Source of the DNA: Rhabdothermincola sediminis
GTDB lineage: Bacteria; Actinomycetota; Acidimicrobiia; Acidimicrobiales; Acidimicrobilacustridaceae
Assembly: GCF_014805525.1 (NCBI RefSeq)
Contig: NZ_JACFSZ010000004.1
Span: 124,001 to 188,000, forward strand
DNA length: 64,000 nt
Reading direction: 5' to 3'
The translations under genes and the position numbers were made by a program. How positions within the stretch are numbered: position 1 is the first letter of the stretch; every line of letters starts with the position of its first letter. Positions 27,162 through 36,059 of this stretch are shown piece after piece. A model generated the notes under the pieces. It ran no database searches, had not been told where the DNA came from, and was given only the letters and a program-made list of their open reading frames with translations.

Positions 27162-28033
27162 GTCGCGCTCGACGGCCGGGGCCTCGCAGTGGTCGCTCTG
27201 GCGGCGGTCGCTCGGGCGGTGCTCGCTCGGGCGGTGGGCCGGGCAAGGCATCCCGAGCCATGCCGCGGCGCCCGCGTGAGCGGGGGCTGGGCGGTGAGCA
27301 GGTCGAGGGTCGCCAGGCGGTGCGCGAGCTGCTCGTGGCCGGGCGTCGTCGAGTGCGCGAGGTGCTCGTCGCGGCCGACGTCGAGGACCTCCGGCCCCTG
27401 CAGGACCTCGCGGACCTGGCCATGGCGGAGGGCATACCCGTGCGTGAGATCTCCCGCCGCCGGTTGGCCGCCGAAGCCCGTACCGAGGCCCCCCAGGGCG
27501 TCATCGCCCGCGCCGCACCCCTCGCCGAGGTCGACCTCGACGAGCTGGCGGTGCCGACCGCCGGCCGAACGCCGTTCCTGGTCGCGGTCGACGGGGTGAC
27601 CGACCCCGGCAACCTCGGTGCGCTGCTCCGCTCCGCGGAGTGCGCCGGGGCTACCGGCGTGGTGTTGCCCCGGCATCGGGCGGTCCACATCACCCCCATG
27701 GTGACCAAGGCGGCCGCCGGGGCGGTTGAGCACCTCTCCATGGCGCTCGTCGGGGGGCTGCCGGCCGCCATCCTGCGGCTGCGCGAGCTGGGGGTGTGGG
27801 TGCTCGGGCTCGATGCGGCGGGTGATCGACCGCTGTTCGAGCTGCCCATCCGCGACGAACCGGTGTGCCTGGTCCTCGGGGCGGAAGGCGCCGGTCTGTC
27901 CCGCCTCGTCCGCCAGCGCTGCGACCTGGTCGTGCGCATCCCCCTGCTCGGGAACCTGGCCTCGCTCAACGTGGCCGCGGCCGGCACGCTCGCCTGCTAC
28001 GAGGTGGCCCGCCGGCGACTCGCGACCGGCTGA
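27158..28033 (+). CDS. rlmB: TrmH/SpoU-family rRNA 2'-O-methyltransferase
   Basis: SPOUT methyltransferase of 291 residues: N-terminal substrate-binding domain (EQVEGRQAVRELLVAGRRRVREVLV) and knotted catalytic domain with motif 1 DPGNLGALLRSAECAGA, motif 2 LGAEGAGLSRLV and motif 3 IPLLGNLASLNVAAAG. Related to E. coli RlmB (23S Gm2251) and to Rv3579c. The GTG start overlaps the ispF stop and adds a Ser/Gly/Arg-rich, likely unstructured tail of about 45 residues built from a 15-bp tandem repeat. cysS, which lies between ispF and this gene in mycobacteria, is absent. Confidence 0.9.
   Translation: MSRARRPGPRSGRSGGGRSGGARSGGGPGKASRAMPRRPRERGLGGEQVEGRQAVRELLVAGRRRVREVLVAADVEDLRPLQDLADLAMAEGIPVREISRRRLAAEARTEAPQGVIARAAPLAEVDLDELAVPTAGRTPFLVAVDGVTDPGNLGALLRSAECAGATGVVLPRHRAVHITPMVTKAAAGAVEHLSMALVGGLPAAILRLRELGVWVLGLDAAGDRPLFELPIRDEPVCLVLGAEGAGLSRLVRQRCDLVVRIPLLGNLASLNVAAAGTLACYEVARRRLATG
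27191..27235 (+). repeat. 15-bp tandem repeat in the rlmB N terminus
   Basis: Three in-frame units encode GRSGG-GRSGG-ARSGG. The basic low-complexity tail could bind RNA; the unit number is likely variable between strains. Confidence 0.7.
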
Positions 28034-28059
28034 GCCATCACGGACGCGAAGATGGCTCA
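28031..28059. terminator. Hairpin after rlmB
   Basis: TGAGCCATC (28031-28039, starting in the stop codon) pairs with GATGGCTCA (28051-28059) over an 11-nt loop. No T-run; weak terminator or attenuating hairpin before the next gene. Confidence 0.4.
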
Positions 28060-28089
28060 TCGGCATCCGTCGAACGAGGGAGTGTGCTG

Positions 28090-28686
28090 GTGAGCAAGAT
28101 CCGGGTCGTCCTGGCGAGTGGGCTGCTCGCCTGCCTACTCGGGGCGTGCGCGTCGGGATCCGGGTCCGAGGACCAGCAGGCGAGCCAGCCACCTTCCCCC
28201 ACCCCCCCCTCGTCCACGGGCGACACCTGCTCCGACCCCGCGAACGACCTCGCGCTGGACCCGGGGATGGAGACCGGCACCGGCGGGCTGGAAGGGATCG
28301 ACCTCACCACGGCATCCGCCACCCTCGAGGGCGACCAGCTCGTGGTGCGCTTCGTCACCAACGGTGACATCGCTGCCGTGCCCTCACCGACGTTCGTGGT
28401 GGCGCAGGGCGACCCGTTCGGCCCGTTCAGCTTCGAGCTGCGGGCTTCTCGCGACGACACGACCTCCACCTGGACGGTCACCCTGATCACCTGGTCGCAG
28501 CGGGAGGAACGGCGACCGATCCCCACCGACACCACCGTGGCCGCCGACACGCTCTCGTTCCGGGTGCCCGCCGAGTCGTTGCCGCCGATCGCGAACTACC
28601 TGTCCTTCGGGGCCACCGCCAAGGTCGGCGACGAGCTGGCGGCGGACGATTGCTCGAACCTCTTCCCCACCACGACCGGCGGATGA
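28090..28686 (+). CDS. Secreted lipoprotein of unknown function
   Basis: Protein of 198 residues with signal peptide and lipobox LLGAC (Cys20), then a Ser/Pro/Thr linker and a beta-rich domain (GIDLTTASATLEGDQLVVRFVTNGD; FVVAQGDPFGPFSFELRA) of the kind seen in proteins annotated as lipoproteins with immunoglobulin-like folds. Two Cys (in DTCSDP and DDCSNL) may form a disulfide. GTG 28090 is chosen because GAGGGAG lies 7 nt upstream; GTG 28084 is too close. No family recognised. Confidence 0.7.
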   Translation: MSKIRVVLASGLLACLLGACASGSGSEDQQASQPPSPTPPSSTGDTCSDPANDLALDPGMETGTGGLEGIDLTTASATLEGDQLVVRFVTNGDIAAVPSPTFVVAQGDPFGPFSFELRASRDDTTSTWTVTLITWSQREERRPIPTDTTVAADTLSFRVPAESLPPIANYLSFGATAKVGDELAADDCSNLFPTTTGG

Positions 28687-28706
28687 TGCCGGATGTTGCC
28701 GGCCGG

Positions 28707-29858
28707 TCAGCGGCTGAGGATGACCACCGACGCGTTGGCGCCCCGCCCGACCGTGTGGGCCAGCGCGACACGGGCGCCGTCCACCTGGTTGGCGGCTCGA
28801 CCACGGAGCTGGAGGGTGAGCTCCACCACCTGCCCCAGCGCGGACGCCCCCAGCGGTTCGCCCTTGGAGAGCAGGCCGCCGCTGGGGTTCACCGGCCGGC
28901 GACCGCCGAGGTGCACCTCCCCCGAGGCCAGCAGCGATCCCGCCTCGCCCGGGGCGCACAGGCGGAGCTCCTCGTACGCGAGCAGCTCGCGGGCCGCATC
29001 GGTGTCCTGGCATTCGACGACGTCGATCTCGTCGGGTCCGACACCGCTCTCCTCGTGAGCCGCATCTGCGGCCAGCGTGGTCGGCGAGGGGATGTCCCGG
29101 TCGTCGATCAGGCCGGCCAGCGGTGTCGCCTCCCCCAGCACGTTGCCCGGCAGGTGCGACCGCAGCGTGGCGGCGCGCACCACAACCCGAGAGCGGTGGG
29201 CCGAGACGCCCTCGGCACGTCGCAGCACGACCGCCGCCGCACCCTCGTTGGGTGAGCAGAGCATCCAGAGGTGCAGCGGCTCGCATACCACCCGCGACCC
29301 GAGCACCTCTCGGGCCGTGACCGGGGTGCGGAACATCGCGTCGGGGTTGGCTGCCCCGTTCGCCCGGTTCTTCACCACCACCGCCGCCAGATCCTCCTTG
29401 GTGAGCGCGGACTCGCGCATCAACCGCTGGGCCCGCAGCGCGAAGTAGGCGGGCGTCGCGGCCAACCCAACTTCTTCGCGCCACGGTTCGAAGAACGTCG
29501 AGCGGATGATGCCCTTGGGCATCTTCTCGATCCCGAACACGAGGACCGTCTCGTACTGCCCGGCTCGGATGGCGCCGTCGGCGAGCATCAGCGCGGCCGC
29601 CCCCGACGCGCACCCGGCCTCGACGTCGACGATGGGGCACCCGGTGAGGGCGAGGGCGGCGAGCACCTTGTGACCGGCGGCGACCCCCGCGTACGCGGTG
29701 CCGCAGAACGCGGCCTGGAACGCAGGGCGCGCCGTGATGCCGGCGTCGTTGAGCGCGGCCCGCACGGCGTGGATACCGAGCTCGGTGACGGATCGGTCGG
29801 GGAAGCGGCCGAAAGGATGCAGGCCCACGCCTGCGATCTCGACCACCGGCTCGCCCAT
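28707..29858 (-). CDS. Thiolase-superfamily protein (SCP2-thiolase/Ltp type)
   Basis: Protein of 383 residues with the SCP2-type thiolase fold. Nucleophile Cys83 is present in VEAGCASGAAAL. The C-terminal motif that normally reads GHP is GEP (Glu334 in LLSKGEPLGAS), and the third motif reads HTVGRGAN. With its DUF35 partner encoded upstream (one-base overlap), the pair resembles thiolase-DUF35 complexes such as Ltp2-ChsH2 in steroid side-chain degradation, where the thiolase-like subunit is a retro-aldolase. Acyl-CoA substrate unknown. Start supported by GGAGG upstream. Confidence 0.8.
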   Translation of the reverse strand: MGEPVVEIAGVGLHPFGRFPDRSVTELGIHAVRAALNDAGITARPAFQAAFCGTAYAGVAAGHKVLAALALTGCPIVDVEAGCASGAAALMLADGAIRAGQYETVLVFGIEKMPKGIIRSTFFEPWREEVGLAATPAYFALRAQRLMRESALTKEDLAAVVVKNRANGAANPDAMFRTPVTAREVLGSRVVCEPLHLWMLCSPNEGAAAVVLRRAEGVSAHRSRVVVRAATLRSHLPGNVLGEATPLAGLIDDRDIPSPTTLAADAAHEESGVGPDEIDVVECQDTDAARELLAYEELRLCAPGEAGSLLASGEVHLGGRRPVNPSGGLLSKGEPLGASALGQVVELTLQLRGRAANQVDGARVALAHTVGRGANASVVILSR

Positions 29859-30286
29859 CAGCGCGCCTCCTGGTGACCGGCGGGGGCGAAGGCCCACGAC
29901 ACGACCCTCGCCCCGCTCTCCTCGTCGGTGTGCACCACGTCGACGACCAACTCGACGGGTTGGCCATGGTGGAGCTGGTCCGGGTCGGCCACCGCGACTC
30001 GGGTGACGACGCGGATGCCGTCGGCGGGTAGTTCGACCACGCCGAAGCCGAACGGCACCGGCCCCCGGTAGCCGGGCGGTGCGGCGGTGACCGCAGTCCA
30101 GCCCCACAGCGTGCCGGTCCGCGAGAGGTGCACCGTGTCGGTCTGCTCGTTGCCACACCAGGAGCAGGTGGACGATGGCGGGAACGACCGCCTCGCGCAG
30201 GATCGGCAGTACGTGCCCACGAGGGCCGGGCGCCCGTCACCGGCGTCGAGCAGGAAGAACTCCGGTTGTATGGAGACCTCGGTCAA
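29858..30286 (-). CDS. DUF35 zinc-ribbon/OB-fold acyl-CoA-associated protein
   Basis: Protein of 142 residues: zinc ribbon with C-R-S-C and C-S-W-C, followed by an OB fold (GTLWGWTAVTAAPPGYRGPVPFG; VVELPADGIRVVTRV). Such proteins form complexes with thiolase-like partners and help bind acyl-CoA. Start is TTG 30286, with GGGAG 5 nt upstream; the next gene in the pair is the thiolase at 28707, whose ATG overlaps this stop. Confidence 0.88.
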   Translation of the reverse strand: MTEVSIQPEFFLLDAGDGRPALVGTYCRSCARRSFPPSSTCSWCGNEQTDTVHLSRTGTLWGWTAVTAAPPGYRGPVPFGFGVVELPADGIRVVTRVAVADPDQLHHGQPVELVVDVVHTDEESGARVVSWAFAPAGHQEAR

Positions 30287-30367
30287 TCCAGCTCCCTGAC
30301 GTCGATGTCAGGCAGAGCGTAGTGGCGTGTCGCCGATCAGCCCTCGAGCCGGCTGGTCTGCCGCCGG

Positions 30368-30444
30368 TGGAGCCCGAGGTCGGATTCGAACCGACGACCT
30401 GCTGTTTACAAGACAGCTGCTCTGACCAACTGAGCTACTCGGGC
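30368..30444 (-). tRNA. tRNA-Thr (anticodon TGT)
   Basis: Minus-strand cloverleaf: acceptor GCCCGAG/CTCGGGC, D arm GCTC..GAGC, anticodon stem GCTGT/ACAGC with loop CTTGTAA (anticodon TGT, reads ACA), variable AGGTC, T arm GTCGG-TTCGAAT-CCGAC. The 3' CCA is encoded (30370-30368). Discriminator base is T. Confidence 0.95.
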
Positions 30445-30511
30445 ACGGGCGTCGATCGTACCGGGCCGAGGGTTCTTGCAATCGAGGTCCTCGGAGGGAA
30501 GGATCGGCGGA

Positions 30512-30772
30512 ATGGAACTCACCGATCGCGACCGGGCCATCCTCGACTTCGAACGATCCTGGTGGTCGGAGTCGGGTCCGAAGGAAGCCCTGATCCGTGA
30601 GAAGTTCGAGCTGTCGGCGACCCGCTACTACCAGATCCTCAACGAGCTGCTCGAGTCCGATGCCGCATACGACTACGACCCGCTCGTCGTGCGCCGGCTC
30701 CGCCGGCTCCGCGATCGCCGCCGCCGGGCCCGCCACGAGGGTTACCAGGCGAGCGAGCCGCCAGGGCGGTGA
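30512..30772 (+). CDS. DUF3263 family small helical protein
   Basis: Protein of 86 residues: ELTDRDRAILDFERSWW, a helix-turn-helix-like segment (IREKFELSATRYYQILNELL) and a strongly basic tail (RRLRRLRDRRRRARHEG), suggesting nucleic-acid binding. Homologous in type and position to Rv0430, which precedes Rv0431 in M. tuberculosis. ATG 30512 matches the family start; the TTG at 30476 would add 12 unconserved residues. Its stop overlaps the next start (GTGA). Confidence 0.85.
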   Translation: MELTDRDRAILDFERSWWSESGPKEALIREKFELSATRYYQILNELLESDAAYDYDPLVVRRLRRLRDRRRRARHEGYQASEPPGR

Positions 30773-31293
30773 CGGTGCCTGGAGGCTCCGCCTCCCCTCC
30801 GCCGGCCGATGACGATGCCCGAGCCACCACGGTCGGCGCGGTGCTCATCGGGGTGGCGGTGCTCATCGGGTTCCTGCTGCTGCTCAAGGGACTCGACCAG
30901 GAAGGTGGGGTGATCGAGACCGGTTCTCCCGCTCGGGACACGACCACCACCACCTCGACGGTTCCCCTCCCCGACCAGACCACCACGACGGTGGCGGCGC
31001 GAGCACCCTCCGAGGTCAAGGTGCTCGTCGCCAACGCCTCGGGGGCCACCGGTGTGGCCGGGGCGAACAAGGAGAAGCTCGTCGCGGCTGGCTACACGTC
31101 GGTGGAGACCGCGAACGCGCCCAGCCAATCCACGAGCGTCGTGTACTTCGCTCCGGACTGGCAGATCGAGGCGGAGGCCGTCGCCCGTGCCCTGGGTCTC
31201 GGTGCCGGTTCGGTGAGCGCCATGCCGGCGTCGCCCCCGGTAACCCTCAACGGTGCGACGGTCCTCGTCGTCATCGGGTCCGACAAGGCCTGA
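30769..31293 (+). CDS. VirR-like membrane protein with LytR C-terminal domain
   Basis: Protein of 174 residues: short cytoplasmic N terminus, one transmembrane helix (VGAVLIGVAVLIGFLLLL, ~22-39), a Thr-rich extracytoplasmic linker (TTTTTSTVP), and a C-terminal LytR_C domain (VKVLVANASGATGVAGANKEKL). Same pairing as Rv0430-Rv0431, where Rv0431 (VirR) affects envelope integrity and vesicle release. The role here is inferred from that. Confidence 0.82.
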   Translation: MTVPGGSASPPPADDDARATTVGAVLIGVAVLIGFLLLLKGLDQEGGVIETGSPARDTTTTTSTVPLPDQTTTTVAARAPSEVKVLVANASGATGVAGANKEKLVAAGYTSVETANAPSQSTSVVYFAPDWQIEAEAVARALGLGAGSVSAMPASPPVTLNGATVLVVIGSDKA

Positions 31294-31344
31294 TCGTGCG
31301 CCACGAGGCACCGGCCCCGTCACGGATCCTCGTACCGGCATCAG

Positions 31345-31350
31345 TATCCT
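31345..31350 (+). promoter_or_regulatory. Probable -10 box (TATCCT) of otsB
   Basis: Ends 8 nt before the in-frame GTG at 31359 and argues for that start over GTG 31296. Confidence 0.4.
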
Positions 31351-31358
31351 TCATTCGT

Positions 31359-32141
31359 GTGAGCGCCGGTGGCGTGCCGATCGAGGCCCTCGAGCCCCTG
31401 GTCCGCAACCCGGCCACCGCGGGCATCTTCATGGACTTCGACGGCACGCTGTCGGAGATCGTCAGCGAGCCCGACGAGGCCATCCCGCTGGCCGGCGCCG
31501 TCGAGGTGCTGGACGAGCTGGCATCGGTCTACGGCCGAGTCGGCATCCTGTCCGGGCGCCCGGTGTCGTTCCTCGAGCAGTTCTTCCCCCGCTCCGTGCT
31601 GTTGGCCGGCCTCTACGGGCTGGAGACCGTCTACGGCGGCGAGCGCCGCGACCACCCGCTCGGGGGCGCGTGGCGGGAGGTCATCGACGACGTGGCCGCC
31701 ATCGCCCGAGCGCGGGGCCCGGCCGGGATGAAGGTGGAGTCGAAGGGCCTCTCACTCACCCTGCACTACCGCACCCGCCCCCGGCTGGCCCCCAAGGTGC
31801 GAGCCTTCGCCGAGCAGCAGGCGTTGCGCTCCGGACTGGAGTGCCGCCCGGCGCGCATGTCCTACGAGCTGCACCCCCCGATCCCCGCCGACAAGGGCAC
31901 GGCACTGCTGGAGCTGGCCGAGGGCCTCGAAGCCGTGTGCTTCATCGGCGACGACTTGGGTGATCTCCATGCCTTCGACGCGCTGGACACGCTCGCCAAG
32001 GAAGGGCAGTACACCTTGCGCGTCGCGGTGCACAGCAACGAGGAGGCCACCGAACTGATCGACCGTGCCGACGCGGTGGTCGACAGCCCCAAGGCCGTGC
32101 TCGAGCTGGCGGAGTACCTGCGGGACTCAGCCCGCCGCTGA
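31359..32141 (+). CDS. otsB: Trehalose-6-phosphate phosphatase
   Basis: HAD-superfamily enzyme of 260 residues that removes phosphate from trehalose 6-phosphate. Nucleophile motif FMDFDGTLSEI, GILSGRP, GLYGLE, motif with KG (VESKGLSLTLHYR), KGTAL and the acidic motif CFIGDDLGD are all present. An earlier in-frame GTG at 31296 is possible, but the -10 spacing supports GTG 31359. It converges on otsA with a 15-bp overlap of coding ends. Confidence 0.92.
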   Translation: MSAGGVPIEALEPLVRNPATAGIFMDFDGTLSEIVSEPDEAIPLAGAVEVLDELASVYGRVGILSGRPVSFLEQFFPRSVLLAGLYGLETVYGGERRDHPLGGAWREVIDDVAAIARARGPAGMKVESKGLSLTLHYRTRPRLAPKVRAFAEQQALRSGLECRPARMSYELHPPIPADKGTALLELAEGLEAVCFIGDDLGDLHAFDALDTLAKEGQYTLRVAVHSNEEATELIDRADAVVDSPKAVLELAEYLRDSARR

Positions 32142-33497
32142 CACCAGATCCCCGAGCCAGTCCGCCGGGGTGCGTGCCCCCGCCCGCCGCCGGAGCTCGG
32201 CCGATCGGTCGCGACGATCCTCAGGGGTGGCTGCGAGTGCTTCGGCCAGCGCGTCGGCAGTCGCCGACACGTCGAACGGGTTGACCCCCCGGGCTGTGCC
32301 GGCCAGCTCGTCCCACACCCCCGCTTCGGTGCTCAGCACCACCAGTCCGTCACGCTCGTTGACCAAGGGCCCCTCCTTGGCCACCAGGTTCAAACCGTCG
32401 CGGATGGGGTTGACGAGCAGAACGTCGTAGCGGCGGAGCGCGGCGACCGACCGGGGGAAGTCATCGGAGGTATCCAGCCACACCGGCTGCCAGCCTGGTG
32501 TGGCCCACTTGGCGTTGAGGGCGCTGACCGCGGCTTCGACCTCCGAGCGGTACGCGACGTACTCGGGCAGCGCCTCGCGGGAGGGATAGCAGAACGCACC
32601 GAAGATGACCTGCTCGCGGAGGGCCGGGTGCCGGTCGAGGAGCTCGTCGAACGCCTCGAAGCCCCGCAACAGGTTCTTCGAGGGCTCCATGCGGTCGACG
32701 CGCACCACCAACCGGCGGTTCCCCACCAGCTCGTCAAGCTCACGGAGCGCGTCCTGACAGCGTCCGGAGGCGGCGACCCCGCGGATGTCGTCGGGATCGG
32801 GACCGAGCGGCGCCACGAAGGTGTTCGGATCGACGTCCAGTAGCGACCGGCAGCTGGCGACGAACGCGTCGGCCCAGCGCGCGCAATGGAACCCGCAGGC
32901 GTGGTGGGCGGTGAGACCGGTGAGCATCTCGGTCGCGATGTCGGTGGGCAGGACCCGCATCAGCTCCGGCCCGGCGAACGGCGTGTGCGAGAAGTGCACC
33001 ACCTGCAGGTCGGGGCGGGTGCCGCGCAGCTCGGCCGCCAGCAGGGTGAGGTGGTAGTCCTGCACCAGCACGGCCGCGCCCTCGGGAGCTTCCTGCGCGA
33101 CGGCCGAGGCGAACGTGCGGTTCACCTCCCGGTACGCATCCCACGCTTCGCGCCAGTGGCGGTCGAAGACCGGGCGGCGGGGCAGGTCGAACAGCCCGTG
33201 GTGCAGGAACCACAGCGTCGCGTTGCAGACCACGTCGTAGGCCAGCCGGTACTGCTCGGCATCGAGGGCGAGCAACCGGAGGTGGAATCCCTCCGCGTCG
33301 AGCGCGCCGCGCTCCGCAGCGAGCCGGTCGCCCTCGGAGATGGCGGCGGCCAGCCACCGAGTGTCGGTGCCGGCGACGAGCGGAGCGAGGCCTGACACCA
33401 GTCCTCCCGCGCCCCGTCTGGCGACCAGCTCGCCGTCTCGGACGTCGAACGACAGCGGACCGCGGTTCGAGACGAGGACGACGGGTCGCTCAGGCAC
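32127..33497 (-). CDS. otsA: Trehalose-6-phosphate synthase (GT20)
   Basis: Transfers glucose from a nucleotide sugar to glucose 6-phosphate. The 456-residue protein has VVLVSNRGPLSFD, GGLVSGLAPL, LVQDYHLTLLAAELR, HFSHTPFAGPELMRVLP, VDRMEPSKNLLRGFEAFDELL and DGLNLVAKEGPLVN(E)RDGLVVLS in short blocks typical of GT20. GTG 33497 is chosen since a -10 box (TAGGGT) ends 8 nt upstream; ATG 33533 is open but unsupported. Opposes otsB, unlike the usual tandem otsAB. Confidence 0.93.
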   Translation of the reverse strand: MPERPVVLVSNRGPLSFDVRDGELVARRGAGGLVSGLAPLVAGTDTRWLAAAISEGDRLAAERGALDAEGFHLRLLALDAEQYRLAYDVVCNATLWFLHHGLFDLPRRPVFDRHWREAWDAYREVNRTFASAVAQEAPEGAAVLVQDYHLTLLAAELRGTRPDLQVVHFSHTPFAGPELMRVLPTDIATEMLTGLTAHHACGFHCARWADAFVASCRSLLDVDPNTFVAPLGPDPDDIRGVAASGRCQDALRELDELVGNRRLVVRVDRMEPSKNLLRGFEAFDELLDRHPALREQVIFGAFCYPSREALPEYVAYRSEVEAAVSALNAKWATPGWQPVWLDTSDDFPRSVAALRRYDVLLVNPIRDGLNLVAKEGPLVNERDGLVVLSTEAGVWDELAGTARGVNPFDVSATADALAEALAATPEDRRDRSAELRRRAGARTPADWLGDLVSAAG

Positions 33498-33505
33498 GGA
33501 CCCCG

Positions 33506-33511
33506 ACCCTA
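33506..33511 (-). promoter_or_regulatory. Probable -10 box (TAGGGT) of otsA
   Basis: Minus-strand hexamer ending 8 nt before GTG 33497. Confidence 0.4.
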
Positions 33512-33562
33512 CCTGCAGCGCCCCGCCCACCATGGTGCCGGGATTTCGGCCACCATGAACGG

Positions 33563-34555
33563 ATGCACGTCGTCGCGGCGCCGGACAAGTTCAAGGGCAC
33601 GGCCACCGCCTCCGAAGTGGCACGGGCCATCGCCCGCGGGGTCGCGGCGACCGGCGGGTCGTGCGTGGAGTGCCCGATGGCGGACGGGGGCGAAGGCTTC
33701 CTCGAGGTGCTCGGTGGTGCCAACCGCCGCGGCACCGTCACCGGCCCGCTCGGCGATCCGGTCGAGGCCGGTTGGCGTCTCGAGCGAGGTTCGGCGGTGA
33801 TCGAGATGGCGGCTGCATCGGGCCTGGCACTGGTCGGCGGACCGGAGGGCAACGACCCGATGGCCGCGTCGACCTACGGCACCGGTGAGTTGATCCTGGC
33901 TGCGCTCGAGTCCGGGGCTCGTCGGGTGCTGGTCGGGGTCGGCGGCTCGGCGACGACCGACGGTGGGCTGGGTGCCCTGCGAGCCCTGTACCCGCAGCGG
34001 CTTCGGGGGGCCGAGCTGGTGGTGGCCTGCGACGTGACCACCACCTTCGTCGACGCGGCCGAGATCTTCGCCCCGCAGAAGGGGGCCACGCCCCGCCAGG
34101 TGGAGCTGCTGCGCCGCCGGCTGGAGCGGCTGGTGCAGGTGTACCGCGACGAGTACGGGATCGACGTGTCGGCCATCCCCTGCTCAGGCGCCGCCGGAGG
34201 CCTCGCCGGCGGCCTTGCCGCGATCGGCGCGGAGCTGCGACTCGGCTTCGAGGTGGTGGCGGAGGAAGTGGGGTTGGAGGAGAAGATCGTGGGTGCGGAC
34301 CTGGTGGTGACCGGCGAAGGGTTCCTCGACCGCGAGTCGTTCGAGGGCAAGGTGGTCGGCGGGGTGGTGGAGCTGGCTGCCGCGGCCGGCGTGCCGGTGC
34401 TGGCGGTGGTCGGCGAGGTCTTCGACGGGATGGACCAGCGGGTGCCGACCGTCGCGCTGGTGGAGCGCTTCGGTGAGGAGCGCTCCAGGCTCGAGACGGC
34501 GGCGTGCATCGAGGAGGCGGTGGCCGAGCGTCTCGGTGCCCGGGCCGGTCGCTAG
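33563..34555 (+). CDS. Glycerate kinase (GlxK/GarK family)
   Basis: Protein of 330 residues: VVAAPDKFKGTATASEVARAI, ADGGEGFLEVL, TYGTGELILAALESGARRVLVGVGGSATTDGG, IPCSGAAGGLAGGLAAI and VTGEGFLDRESFEGK are diagnostic of the type-1 glycerate kinase fold, phosphorylating D-glycerate (commonly to 2-phosphoglycerate). It lies near gpgS, so salvage of glycerate from glucosylglycerate is a possible role. Starts 66 bp from the divergent otsA. Confidence 0.93.
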   Translation: MHVVAAPDKFKGTATASEVARAIARGVAATGGSCVECPMADGGEGFLEVLGGANRRGTVTGPLGDPVEAGWRLERGSAVIEMAAASGLALVGGPEGNDPMAASTYGTGELILAALESGARRVLVGVGGSATTDGGLGALRALYPQRLRGAELVVACDVTTTFVDAAEIFAPQKGATPRQVELLRRRLERLVQVYRDEYGIDVSAIPCSGAAGGLAGGLAAIGAELRLGFEVVAEEVGLEEKIVGADLVVTGEGFLDRESFEGKVVGGVVELAAAAGVPVLAVVGEVFDGMDQRVPTVALVERFGEERSRLETAACIEEAVAERLGARAGR

Positions 34556-34589
34556 GTGGGACGGTCGAGGGCGCACGCGCCGAGCGTCC

Positions 34590-34595
34590 TAGTGT
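34590..34595 (+). promoter_or_regulatory. Probable -10 box (TAGTGT) of the first amidase
   Basis: Ends 6 nt before ATG 34602. Confidence 0.5.
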
Positions 34596-34601
34596 GAGCC
34601 C

Positions 34602-36053
34602 ATGACTGACGATCTGGCTCGGTTGGATGCGACGGCCCAGGCGGAGTTGGTGCGTCGTGGGGAGGTCACGCCGCTGGAGCTGGTCGACGCGGCGATCGAG
34701 CGGGTGATGAGGCTCAACCCCGAGCTCAACGCGGTGATCCATCCCCGCTTCGAGGAGGCCAGGAGGGAGGCGGCGGGCGGTCTGCCCGATGGCCCGCTGC
34801 GAGGGGTGCCGATGGTACTCAAGGACCTCGACGGCTTCTCGGCCGGTGACCCCTACCACGGGGGCACCCGCCACTTGCGTGACCTGGCGTACCGGGCCTC
34901 GCACGACAGCTATCTGACCCGGTCGTTCCGTGACGCCGGGGCGGTGATCATCGGTCGCACGAACACCCCCGAGCTCGGCTTGCAGCCCACGACCGAACCG
35001 GCGGCGTACGGCCCCACCTGCAACCCGTGGGACACCACCCGCTCCACGGGAGGCTCGAGCGGCGGCTCCGCGGCCGCGGTCGCCTCGGGGATGGTGCCCC
35101 TCGGCCACGCGGGGGACGGGGGTGGGTCGATCCGGATCCCCGCCAGCGAGTGCGGTCTGGTGGGACTCAAACCGTCCCGGGGTCGGATCTCGCTGGGGCC
35201 GGAGGTCGGGGAGTCATGGGGTGGGCTCGTGGCCCGGCTGGCGCTCACCCGATCGGTCAGAGACACCGCGGTGGCGCTGCAGGCGGTGCAGGGCCCGCGC
35301 CCGGGCGATCCCTACACGGCCCCGCCGCCCGCCCGCCCGTACCCCGAGGAAGTCGGTGCCGACCCGGGGGTGTTGCGTGTCGGGTTCACGGTCGTTCCTC
35401 CCGACCCGTCGATCACCACCCACCCCGACTGCGTGGCCGCGGTGGAGCGAACGGCCGCCACCCTCGAGCAGCTCGGGCACCGGGTCGAGGAGGGTCGCCC
35501 GGCTGCGTGGGCCGACCCCGGGTTGCAGGAGCAGGTCAGCGCGAACTTCATCAACGCCTTCGCGGTCTGGACCGCAGGCGATCTCGAGGTGCTCGGGCGC
35601 CTCGCCGGCTCGCCGTTCGACGCCAGCGGGGTCGAGCCGGGCACCTGGGCGGTGGCAGAGCTGGGCCGGGCCATCACCGGGGTCCAGTACCTGGAGGCGA
35701 TCACCTTCCTCCACGCCTACGCCCGCCGGCAGAGCGAGTGGTGGCAGGACCACGACCTGCTGCTCACCCCGACCATCCCTGAACCGCCACCGACCCTCGG
35801 CCAGTTCACCTCCACCGAGGAGAACCCGCTGAACGGTCTGGTCCGCTCGGCGGCGATCGTGCCCTTCTGCGCGCCGTTCAACATCAGTGGGCAGCCGGCC
35901 ATGTCGCTACCGGTGCACTGGAACGACGCCGGCCTGCCCATCGGCGTGCAGCTCGTGGCCCCGTACGGGCGTGAGGATCTGCTGCTGCGGGTCGCGGCCC
36001 AGCTCGAGCAGGCGATGCCCTGGGCCGGTCGGATCCCCCCGGTGCACGCCTGA
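34602..36053 (+). CDS. Amidase-signature hydrolase 1
   Basis: Protein of 483 residues with the Ser-cisSer-Lys triad: Lys74 in MVLKDLDG, cis-Ser in [10 protein letters not shown] (~151-160) and nucleophile Ser in [11 protein letters not shown]. Cytoplasmic. It is of the general amidase/GatA-like family, without the partners expected of GatCAB, so it probably hydrolyses a small amide. A second member of the family lies at 53993; the two share the [20 protein letters not shown] type block but differ elsewhere. Confidence 0.9.
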   Translation: MTDDLARLDATAQAELVRRGEVTPLELVDAAIERVMRLNPELNAVIHPRFEEARREAAGGLPDGPLRGVPMVLKDLDGFSAGDPYHGGTRHLRDLAYRASHDSYLTRSFRDAGAVIIGRTNTPELGLQPTTEPAAYGPTCNPWDTTRSTGGSSGGSAAAVASGMVPLGHAGDGGGSIRIPASECGLVGLKPSRGRISLGPEVGESWGGLVARLALTRSVRDTAVALQAVQGPRPGDPYTAPPPARPYPEEVGADPGVLRVGFTVVPPDPSITTHPDCVAAVERTAATLEQLGHRVEEGRPAAWADPGLQEQVSANFINAFAVWTAGDLEVLGRLAGSPFDASGVEPGTWAVAELGRAITGVQYLEAITFLHAYARRQSEWWQDHDLLLTPTIPEPPPTLGQFTSTEENPLNGLVRSAAIVPFCAPFNISGQPAMSLPVHWNDAGLPIGVQLVAPYGREDLLLRVAAQLEQAMPWAGRIPPVHA

Positions 36054-36059
36054 GTCCGG

